In this document: positions 51,026 to 60,058 of the stretch, in pieces
Position numbering within the stretch: position 1 is the first letter of the stretch
Layout of the letters: each line of letters begins with the position of its first letter
Assembly (NCBI GenBank): GCA_011503125.2
Contig: WWBZ02000040.1
Coordinates: forward strand, 992,001 to 1,056,000
Reading direction: 5' to 3'
DNA: 64,000 nucleotides
Source: Botryosphaeria dothidea
Taxonomy: Eukaryota > Ascomycota > Dothideomycetes > Botryosphaeriales > Botryosphaeriaceae
Program-made: the position numbers and the translations under genes
The notes under the pieces: model-generated
Database searches by the model: none
What the model saw: only the letters and a program-made list of their open reading frames with translations
Told to the model about the DNA's origin: nothing

Positions 51026-51741
51026 GGTTTTCTGAGTGCCCCAAGGGTACAGTTACTGTCTTACCTCCGAAAATACATTCTTCTTTCTAAGCAAGCATCT
51101 ACCATCTCACCAGAGTCTCTAGTTTAGTTTTGGAGGAATCATTCATGCGATAGCGAGACGCTCTCACACTTCGTTGCCATTCTATCGGGTTAGGGATGCG
51201 TGATGACGCAGGCCGCGGTCCGTGACGCCGTCGGGTCACCACTTGGCAGTGCACGCCTGAAACCATTATGCCAACTTTTATTTTTAGAATGTAGTTTAGA
51301 AGCAAGAACGTAACAAAGTACTGTGTTTTCTCTATTACGGTGTTCCAACGCTAGTAGATCAAAAACCTGTTGTCTATTTTGGCGAAAATATGTTCTCCAT
51401 CGTTGAACCGGTCTTTTATAGAAATCCAGCCAATTCAGCGAACAGCAAAGAATCAATTCTCGGATAACATCTCCTTCTCCAGCTTCCAATGAAAATCTTA
51501 AAGAAGCTGTATACGTGGCCTAAAGTTGAGGCTAAGTCATTTTACCTGATGTTATCGCATCCGTCAGCCCTAGCCACACTCACAGCCACATCTTGATGCG
51601 CAATGATGTAATATCCGGTGAAGCATGCAGCTTATCTACTTCTCAGAGTTCCCACAGCCTTCTTTCAGAACACATTCGTCCCAACAATCATTTCACATTC
51701 CGAGTCCACGAACTGAGCACCATTACGGGCATCCTGGAACT
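51026..51741. other. Intergenic region before the HET gene
   Basis: No gene supported. The HET reading frame stays open 39 codons upstream of the chosen start (from 51625), so translation could begin earlier. Confidence 0.45.
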
Positions 51742-54072
51742 ATGGACGAGCACATATGGCACAGCATCCACGAATGTAAAGGGCGAACGTGTCCGTTCTA
51801 CCCGCGCGTGTGCTCCATGATGCAGGATGGAGTTGGATGGGTCACGAAGGGAGAGACCCCGACAGATGGTGACTTACGCGATATTTTCCACACCGAATGC
51901 GATACGTGCAGAACTCTCGACCAGCAACATCATTCACTCTGTACATATTGCGAACACCTTCGGCCTCATCATCTGTTCGTCTGCTTGAGAGATGCAGAGG
52001 CGGATCGAATTCCAGTCATCGACCTGGGGCTAATCGAGGATATTGACAAACGGCAGCACTGCATGTTTTGCCGATTTGTGAGCAAGATGTTTCAAAGCCG
52101 AAAAGGGTATCAAAGGGACCTGAGGTATAGTATACTCGTAACAAACCACTTTCTCTCTTCATCAAGATTGCACACCAGGGTTTCGCTGTCGTCCGATACT
52201 CCAGACCACGTGCTGTACTTCATGGCAATCATGTGGGCCAATGCCGCACACAGACTGATGCCTTATATGCAACGCTTTGCTACGGTGCGGTCATTGGATC
52301 ATGGACAGAGAAATGATAGGGAAAGCTACAAGCAGCCAGGGCTGGCTCTAAGCAGCTGTGTAGACTGGTCCAAAGCTGCGAGTTGGCTCCAAAATTGTGC
52401 TTCAAACCACAGACACGTTTTGAAGCACCAATCGGCGAATCTCAAATGCCTCCCGAATCGCTTCAAGTTGATCGACATAGACCAGAAATGTATCGTGCCA
52501 GCCCCGGAGGATCCAAGATTCGCTGCTCTCAGCTACGTCTGGGGGAAACGACAGGAGAACGAGCTCGAGACCGTCAAGTCCAATCTGGCAATCGTTTGTA
52601 CTCCCGGCTACTTGGTGGACGAAAACCTGCCCAGGACCATTGCGGACGCTATGATGGTCTGTGAAAAGCTCAGAGTTCCTTATCTGTGGGTAGACCGGTT
52701 GTGCATCGTCCAGGACGACGCATCCCAGAAGCACAGCCAAATCGCTGCCATGGATGTCGTCTACGGCGCTGCCGCCTTCACCATCTGCGCGGCTGCCGGC
52801 GACAGTTCCCATTACGGGCTGCCCGGCGTGAGGCCGGGTTCGCAGACGTTCCGGCGAGTACGCGCGGAGCTTTCCGGCATGGAGATAGAGCAGATCCTGC
52901 CCGATCTCGACGACTGTCTGCAGGACGGAGCGTGGATCCGCCGGGGTTGGACGTACCAGGAGCTCTCGCTGTCCACGCGCCTCCTCCTCTTCACGGACTG
53001 GCAGCTCTTCTTCGAATGCAGCCGAACCACGGCCACCGAGGAGCCTCTGACGGCGGTCACCAAGTGCTGGAGTTTCAATCTTCTCACCTCGGATCCGGGG
53101 ACGCGCCAGAAGCATGTGGTGCGCCCCAAGTTCGCTCTCTACATGGTCTGCGCACAGGCGTATGCTCAAAGAATGCTGTCGTTTGAGTCTGACGTCTACA
53201 ACGCCTTTGCCGGCATCTTTAGACATATATATACGGATCTGGAGAGCTACATCTGCGGCCTGCCAGAAAAGGACTTTGACTCCGCGATACTGTGGGAGAG
53301 CGTTTCGTTTCACGAACCAACCCATGTCGAGGGAGCCGTGCTACCGACATGGTCGTGGGCCTCCCAGATGAAGGGCGGCTTGTATTGGTTTGCGTCAGTG
53401 ATAGGGACGGTAGCAAGATGGGCAGTTCGTGACGATCGAGGAGGAGGAGGAGGAGGAGGAGGAGGAGGAGGAGGCCTGCGACTCCTGCAATCGACGCGTG
53501 ATCCCTCTGAACGTCAGCTCGGATCATTGTGGTCGTTGTCACCAAAGACGCCTCGCGCCGTACTTGATGCCCGCCAATACATGCTTGCAGCGTGGCCGGC
53601 TTGCATCGAGTCACCCTCGCCACGGGCAGCGGAACGAGAGCTGCGAGGCGGGAACAAGGCGTGGTTCAGGAGCCGCTGGCGATCCTACAAGGAGTTCTGG
53701 GAAGAGGCTCACGGCGACAGGCGTGCATTCCCCGCTTCGCGGACAGCGATGGAGCTGCTCGCAGCGAAACCGGGGAGATTGTTGGTTAGGGCTGGGATGG
53801 CGTCCCTCAAGCTTTTCAGACGGACGTTAGCGCGCTCCTCGGATTTGCAGACACTTGATTTTGATATGTTCGATATGAATGGCAGCCGGTGTGTGGGTTA
53901 TTGTAAGATACCCGTTCCCTTTGCAGTCGCAGGTACGAGGATGACGAGGTCTGGAATTGTTGGAGTGTTCAATGCGCTCGCGCTTTGTGTCGGCGTCAGT
54001 AATGACAACTTCACTGAACGTGTGAAGAGAGGGGATCAGAATGGGGGGGCGAGATCTTCATCAGAAAGGTAA
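51742..54072 (+). CDS. HET-domain protein with poly-glycine tract
   Basis: Heterokaryon-incompatibility domain protein, implicated in regulated cell death on non-self contact. Intronless; 776 aa from the ATG at 51742. The N-terminal region is Cys/His-rich (CDTCRTLDQQHHSLCTYCEHLRPHH). The HET domain spans about residues 258-405, beginning FAALSYVWGKRQENE, with the core LPRTIADAMMVCEKLRVPYLWVDRLCIVQDD and AAMDVVYGAAAFTICAAAG, and GWTYQELSLSTRLLLF at its end. Then VLPTWSWAS. A (GAG)12 run at 53438-53474 encodes about twelve glycines in a non-conserved linker. The frame is undamaged, unlike its neighbours, so it is probably functional. Confidence 0.88.
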   Translation: MDEHIWHSIHECKGRTCPFYPRVCSMMQDGVGWVTKGETPTDGDLRDIFHTECDTCRTLDQQHHSLCTYCEHLRPHHLFVCLRDAEADRIPVIDLGLIEDIDKRQHCMFCRFVSKMFQSRKGYQRDLRYSILVTNHFLSSSRLHTRVSLSSDTPDHVLYFMAIMWANAAHRLMPYMQRFATVRSLDHGQRNDRESYKQPGLALSSCVDWSKAASWLQNCASNHRHVLKHQSANLKCLPNRFKLIDIDQKCIVPAPEDPRFAALSYVWGKRQENELETVKSNLAIVCTPGYLVDENLPRTIADAMMVCEKLRVPYLWVDRLCIVQDDASQKHSQIAAMDVVYGAAAFTICAAAGDSSHYGLPGVRPGSQTFRRVRAELSGMEIEQILPDLDDCLQDGAWIRRGWTYQELSLSTRLLLFTDWQLFFECSRTTATEEPLTAVTKCWSFNLLTSDPGTRQKHVVRPKFALYMVCAQAYAQRMLSFESDVYNAFAGIFRHIYTDLESYICGLPEKDFDSAILWESVSFHEPTHVEGAVLPTWSWASQMKGGLYWFASVIGTVARWAVRDDRGGGGGGGGGGGGLRLLQSTRDPSERQLGSLWSLSPKTPRAVLDARQYMLAAWPACIESPSPRAAERELRGGNKAWFRSRWRSYKEFWEEAHGDRRAFPASRTAMELLAAKPGRLLVRAGMASLKLFRRTLARSSDLQTLDFDMFDMNGSRCVGYCKIPVPFAVAGTRMTRSGIVGVFNALALCVGVSNDNFTERVKRGDQNGGARSSSER
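53438..53474 (+). repeat. Coding (GAG)12 trinucleotide repeat
   Basis: Perfect trinucleotide repeat within the HET gene, read in the GGA frame as polyglycine. The frame is kept only if length changes by multiples of three. Confidence 0.95.
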
Positions 54073-55010
54073 GAGCTGGCTGTCCGCCTCTTTGCATGAA
54101 TTTATTAGCTGACAAGAAGGAAGAAGCGGCCTAGACCTATCAGTGTCACCTAAGCCAGCTCGTAAACGCACAAGAACGTCAGCACAATTGAGTGAGGATC
54201 AAGCGTTGTTTACTATTTTGGATGGCGTAGGCAATGCTCTTGATCCGCCTCCAGTTTTGGAAGTAATGATTGTAGGCTGGAAAGGAGAGGTCGCACACCG
54301 AGTTGGTCTTGGCCGAGTTCTGTTGGCGCGGTGGGCGAGCTGTGAGCCTGCTTTTCATACTGTTGTTATTGAGTAGATGTCAGACTATTTTGCCCTACTA
54401 TATCAGGCATCACATTCTTTCGGGCATCAAGATCAAGTAGCTACTCTTTGCCACCTCCTCACTACTCCTCATATTCACAAGCTTCGGATATCAACATCGG
54501 CTTCTATTCTCCTCGGTTATTCAAACACTCTTTTATGTATATAAGCAAGCCTACCGACCTCCCTCTTAGGAGACAGGCAGAATCTACTCTCTTTTCTGAC
54601 CTCACACTCTTCACTCTCAAATCCAACACAAAGACATATTAGGAAAGATAGTAATCTATGATACTCAGGCGTAAAAATATTTTTGCGTAATAAAGACCCT
54701 TGTGGATTGCGGTGCTACATTGGATTGATTGGACATGGACTAATTGAAAGCATGGGGAGAGAAAGCAAACCCAATTGATTGGAATCGGAAGAACAAAGAC
54801 AAGACCTTCAGGATGATCTTGCTGATTTAGATGAGGGGGGTCTTCTGCAGGACGATGAGACCTACGAATTTTGGGAAAAAGATCGTTTCTACAATCAAGT
54901 CTTCTATGAATGGTGCTACGGCTCTAGTATGAAGGTGACTATCATTCCACGATCATAAAACGGTAAGATAAGAGCGGTCGTGCCAAAACGCCGAACCTTA
55001 ATTCTAAAAC
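54073..55010. other. Intergenic region after the HET gene
   Basis: No gene supported; the longest frame (54143-54376) has no recognisable content. Composition becomes AT-richer from 54380. Confidence 0.45.
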
Positions 55011-56495
55011 TTAAGCTTCGGACGTTTCATCCTCCAATTTTCTAAGATCAACCGGACGTTCTGGGACGAGAAGCGTTGCAGCAAACGTCGACGGGATAGT
55101 GATACCAAACATGACGAAGGCAATGATCAAGTTGACCATTGGCTTGACTTTGGCTGCACCAACGCCGAAGGACAGGCAAGAACCAATAGATTCGAATGAT
55201 CTCATCAATCCCACGGCCAAAGTCAAAGTCTCCATGTCGTCGAAGAAGGTTCCAAGAATCCAGTAGACGAACATGTAATGGGACTCGTTCATGAATCTCA
55301 TAGTCCGTTATTAAGATAAGACGTTGAAAGAAAGATGCAGGAAGGCTTACCTGAAAAGAACATTCACGGCAAATCCACGACCAAATCCTGGTTGGGCCCA
55401 GTCCAAAGTCACCTTCGGGCTCGCATCCTCGTACAGCTTCTCATTGGCAACCTGCCATGCAAAAAGACCAAGCATGATGACGGCGAAAATGCTCCATGTG
55501 AACTTTGCCAGTGTTGGTCGACTGAAGATCTTGAGGTCATAGAACCAACCCCAGAAAATATTGGCTACTGTTGCGGCAATACCGGACATCAGTGCTCCCA
55601 GTGCTCTTGCTCGGACCGAGAAGTAGTTCGTTAAGTAAATGCCCTGGTAGGTTCCGTTCCAGTTGAACCCCACGAGAATCGGAATCAGGAGGTAGAACTC
55701 CTTTTTCTTCAGGAGCTCAAACCACTTGTGGAATTCCTTCATCACTGCCTTGTTCTTTGTTGGATCAGGCACCTTGCGTCCATCACGATGAATGACCTTT
55801 TGGGGCGGAGAAACCAGGAAAGCGAGAGGCAGGCCAAGGCACTGTAGGCCAATGAGAATGAGGTAGGTGGAGTAGCCGACTTTTCCTCTCTGTCCATTCT
55901 TGACATTCAAAGACAGTTGGATGGAAGAACCGATCAGTTGGCCAAGTTCTCGGAGACCCAACCAGATCCCGGTGAATTTTCCACGATCTTTTACGTCCGC
56001 GTATCCAAGCGCAATCGCACCCTCAGCTGCCCACAGTGCAGATGCAGCAATTCCGCAAGTCGCACCTCCAAACAGGACAAACCATTCCGTTCCATAGCGA
56101 TTGTTGACATACAGAGAGGCCGAGTAAGGTGCGTATCCGAGGGTTCCGAGGATGAGAACGTTTTTCAGACCGTATTTGTTTGCCAGGATGGAGAAAGCAG
56201 AGCAGCCAAAGACCATAATGCCGAAAGTCAGAGAGTTGGCGCCATTGACAAGGTATGGCTGTTGTTGACCTCCTGCACCAGTATCTGACACATAGTAAGT
56301 ATAAAGTTTTTGAAGCAGTGGGGGACACGACGTACTATTCAGCGCATTCCAAATGCCGGGTTGTGTAAAGGAGATCATCCCGACGATGATCACATTGAAA
56401 AGTGGACTTCGGTACCATCTCGTGAATCTGGAGACTGGCTTGGGGTTTGTTTCTTCGATGGCCCCCACTTCCGGCTCCGCTTGCTTTATCGACAT
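55011..56495 (-). CDS. UNC93-like MFS transporter
   Basis: Multi-pass membrane protein of the fungal UNC93/DUF895-type branch of the major facilitator superfamily. Exons are 56336-56495, 55351-56284 and 55011-55296; introns are 51 bp (56285-56335) and 54 bp (55297-55350). Length 459 aa with about 11-12 hydrophobic segments. It begins MSIKQAEPEVGAIEE, and family-like segments are GMISFTQPGIWNALNNTGAGG (across intron 1), WAAEGAIALGYADVKDRGKFTGIW, FNWNGTYQGIYLTNYFSVRARALGALMSG and the final FMNESHYMFVYWI. The substrate is unknown. The start codon is 487 bp from that of a divergent TauD-type dioxygenase, suggesting a shared function such as uptake and oxidation of an organic acid or sulfonate. 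Confidence 0.87.
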
Positions 56496-56982
56496 CTTGC
56501 TGCAGTACCAACCGGCGGGCTCGATATCTCATGGACAGAAAATCCCCAAGAGGTCGTGGTATTAATAGGAGAATCGTGCATTTCGCCCCCCGAGGTCTGC
56601 GCGAGAAAATTGACACAAGTGTGCGCTTCTATTGGTTTGGCGGCAACATTTTCGCTGGGCCGGTCTTGGTATAAATGGCGGTATACGGAAATGCAATGAC
56701 GCCATCCGGACGAACGCCACAAAAGTCCAACATTCGCCGACCGAGAAGTTCGTTGGTCTTTGGAAAGTCTCCTAAAGATTTCGTTACCATAATGGTTCAT
56801 TCAAGCAGCAATTTCTCTATCATAGGAATTACAGCCAGATCCCCGTACCGCGTGGTGTTCCCCACCCGCGACGTGCTTGCAGGGTTCAATCACGACAACA
56901 TCTACACAATGATATAAATCCCCATTACTCAAGGTTTCAAGATGAATCCAGGGCTACTACACATCCGAAATCTTCAGCCACC
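56496..56982. promoter_or_regulatory. Divergent promoter, UNC93-like transporter / TauD dioxygenase
   Basis: 487 bp between start codons. An AATGATATAAATCC stretch at about 56908-56921 contains a TATA-like TATAAA about 68 bp upstream of the dioxygenase ATG. Confidence 0.5.
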
Positions 56983-58129
56983 ATGGGTTTTGCCGCAGGG
57001 TTGTCATCTTTTCAGATCACACCATTTGCCTCGGCGGTGAACCTTCCGGAGCCGTATCCAGAGAGGACTACCTTTCCGTTAGCCCTGACGCCATCAAGCC
57101 CAAACACACGATTGTCTGATCTGATATCGGAAATAAAGCAGCCGTCCAACAATGGCGAGATCCGCTCATTGCTCAACACTCATGGCGCTATTTACTTCAA
57201 GGACCTGAACCTGCAGAACGCCGAAGAGTTCTCCCAATTCGCACATGCATTTGGCTACGTCCCGCACGAGGATATCGGCAACCCCGTGCGCCGTACAATT
57301 CTTGCCAAGAACGTGGCAACCGCGAATGAAGGACCCAACACGCAGCCCATATACCCGCACAATGAATTCGGCCTCAGTCCTCACTACCCAGCTTACGTTT
57401 TCTTTTTCGCCCTATCAGTACCCGACACCGGTGGCGAAACTCCGGTCAACAACTCCATCGTGCTCTACCGCCAGCTCAAAGAGAAGCATCCCGAGTTCAT
57501 CGACGAGCTGGAGAAGAAAGGCGTAAAGTACCAGCTCTTCTACTTTAACACGCCGCAAGACCAAATAGCTTCACCTGGCAACGACGTTCTGCAAGCCTAC
57601 GGCAAGAACGTCCTCGACACCGACGATACCGAAACGGCGCGCCAGAAGATCGAAGCGGAAGTCAGTCGTCTGCCCACCGCGAAATGGGTGTGGGAGAACC
57701 AGAGCGAAAGCAACCCGCTCGGTGATCTGAGAGTCTGGCAACACCTGCCCGCTGTTCGGCCGCATCTACATACCGGCGAGATGGCCTTCTTCAATAACGC
57801 TGTGTCCAGGTTTTTGAATTCTCTTGCCGCTGATACGCTCCTGCCTCCACACATCAACAAAGATGGCGCATATCAGCCCCCTGCTTTCTATGGAGATGGA
57901 AGTCTGATTCCGAGAGAGTATTTTGAGTCTGCGTTTGAGTTCATTAAGCAGACGAGAGCCTTGGTGGAGTGGACGAAAGGTGATGTCATATTGCTTGATG
58001 TAAGCTGTCATTCTTACAAGTTTAGATGCTGAAAAGCTGACCACTTTGCAGAACCATGCTGTCCAACATAGGAGTGAACCATGGATCGTAGAGCGGAAGC
58101 TTCTGGCAAGCCTTTGGGATGAACCATAG
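56983..58129 (+). CDS. TauD/TfdA-family Fe(II)/2-oxoglutarate dioxygenase
   Basis: Non-haem iron, 2-oxoglutarate-dependent oxygenase, clavaminate-synthase-like fold. Exon 1 is 56983-57999 and exon 2 is 58052-58129 (52 bp intron). Length 364 aa. The first metal ligands are His126 and Glu128 in IYPHNEFG (HxD/E motif). The distal His and 2-oxoglutarate-binding Arg are in the small last exon (DNHAVQHRSEPW, His345/Arg346), so the intron is essential to the active site. SLIPREYF and GDVILLDN are further family-like blocks. Substrate unknown; the family hydroxylates sulfonates, phenoxy acids or carboxylic acids. Intact and paired with the divergent transporter. Confidence 0.88.
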
Positions 58130-58307
58130 CAAAAGACGGATTCTACGCATATATACGGCCTTGATGATAGCATTGAGTACTCTTAATAAAGAATGTTCCT
58201 TCTACAGATCAATCCGTCCTTAGCTCAAGCTTCAACAAATCTCCCTCCAAAGCCCTCTGCTTCTGAGCAACCAGCTCATCAGAGTTCCATTTCGCGCTCA
58301 GGAACTT

Positions 58308-59517
58308 TCAATTCAGCCACTTCAGGCTCCCCGGTCTGCTTATAAGCCACACGAGAAAATATCCGCAAAGCTCTGGATCATCGATAAGGTCTTTCCTCTC
58401 GTCAGCATACGTATTCAAGCAGAAGCGTAAAGGGAAGGTATGTTCAAAGGGCTGCCATACACCGCATGAAGTCATCGTCGGAAAATTACGGTGCGGTATA
58501 AATTCTAGATGGTCTTCTAAAATTCTAAAGAGTGTGACTTCGAGACAAAGAATAGAAGATCCTGAAATATTTGAAGAATATCTGGAAACCATACGTTAAA
58601 TATAGCCATTCTACTTCAAACAAATCAACAGAAAATACTTACCGCCAACGCCCCAGGACGTTAAGAGCATGCCGTGTCTGTTCCCGCTTTTTCGTAGCAG
58701 TCCTTGGCTTCGTCAATAAGTCCGGTAACTCATCCATCTCATTCTTCTCACTTTCTGCGTCACTGTTCTCACCCGATTCCCATTCTTTTTTTCCTCCTCG
58801 ATTTGTTTCCATTTAGTCTCTTCCTCGTACACTTCTTCTTCAACCGCCTCTTCTTCAACCACCTCTTCCTGTACCACCTCCTCCTCGACCATCTCTTCTT
58901 CGACCTTTTCTTCGTCGATCCCCTCTGCTTCGGCCATCATTTTTCTCTCTGAATTCTCATCACACATACCTTGCTCCTCTGTCCCTTGCTCGTCTGTATC
59001 CTGATTGTCTGCGTCTTTGGTTGGCTAAAAATGGCTGCTCTCTAGCCTGCGACGACAAATCTGATTCTGCCATCGTCGCTTCATGCGAGAATGCGGACGG
59101 CTGTGGCTCTTGATCCAGCTGGCGGCTTCTTGGGAAACCATCAAACTCATATACAGAATTTTCAGGCAGCCCTTGCGCTTCATTATAGCGCTCATGAGCG
59201 GGTATGTCTCGGTAGTAATCATTGACGGGTAATTTATGGATCTGCTGGGTAGGCGGCGTCGTGCGTGGGCGGTTCTTGAGAACGCGCAGCGCGTCGCGAA
59301 GTGTAGCAAGAGGTCCAGAATTCTGGCTTCTGCTTCCGCTGTGGTAGTCCACCGGGATGGAGAGATTTGGGGCCAATACAGTTCCGTACTTGAGGGAATG
59401 CGCCATGGCGGCCAATTCTTCCATTGATGCACGTCCAAGTGCAGTGGAGCTCCGGGAGGAACAGGAGACTGAAGTCTCCGGACGTAGGTCCATGACACTA
59501 GCGGCAGGGGAGTCCAC
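58308..59517 (-). CDS. Acidic-repeat hypothetical protein, two apparent frameshifts
   Basis: No family recognised. The frame starts MDSPAASVMDLRPETS at 59517 and continues through RDIPAHERYNEAQGLPE. Near 59030 (CAAAG) the coding signal moves one frame to DADNQDTDEQGTEEQG, followed by a Glu/Val-rich repeat (EEEMVEEEVVQEEVVEEE). At the A run near 58790 it moves again to SGENSDAESEKNEMDELPDLL and KKREQTRHALNVLGRWR. A 61 bp intron (58582-58642, GTAAGT to CCAG) then joins the 90-residue last exon YSSNISGSSILCLEV, ending at 58308. One base in each of two homopolymers would unite the parts. The continuity of acidic composition and the good splice sites argue for one gene with sequencing errors or very recent damage. 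Confidence 0.5.
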
Positions 59518-59519
59518 TT

Positions 59520-59888
59520 GTGGCGTGGGCGCGGGCGGTTTTCAAATTGAGAAACCCAGCGGTTGCGTCTGGAACCGCTTACAGAAAGGAACAATCTGCT
59601 CCGGGCAGAGGGGAATTATATACGGAGCCGGACCAGCAGGGGGTTCCTACGTCGGTCCATCATCCGCCCATCGGGACCGCGGGCCACGACGAGGAGGAAC
59701 CCGCCGCGGACGCTGGCGTGCAGATCATCGTCACCACCGACCTGGGCAGCGCCACGGCGCGGTTCGAGGCGCTCATTGCGGGCACGGATGAGTACATGAC
59801 GAAGTCGATACAGTTCGGGGCGTTGATGGAGATGCTGAATAAGCGCATGGAGGACAGGGCAGCGGCAAGAGCCCCGCCGCCTGGGTAA
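59520..59888 (+). pseudogene. Possible response-regulator receiver remnant
   Basis: Open frame of 122 codons whose second half, VQIIVTTDLGSATARFEAL then AGTDEYMTKSIQFGALMEML, resembles the C-terminal third of a two-component receiver domain (the TxxxxxxxxxxxxxGAxDYxxKPI pattern, with Lys kept and Pro replaced by Ser). The phospho-acceptor Asp part is absent, and the first half is unrelated and low-complexity. I read it as a fragment; a chance match is possible. Confidence 0.35.
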
Positions 59889-60058
59889 CAGAAATGAATT
59901 TTTTGCACGAATTCCGCTTTTTGGGATTGATTCTTTGTGCCTTATGTTGTGATCTGATGGAGTTTGATGGTGGAGACGCCTTGTTTCATGGAGCTTTTCA
60001 CTATTTCTGACTTCATATTCTTCCACGAACGTGACTAACGAACTAACGAAGAGCATTC

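Noticed and set aside
58713..58967. Stand-alone 84-aa Glu/Val-rich protein
   Set aside because: It is better explained as the middle segment of the frameshifted 58308-59517 gene.
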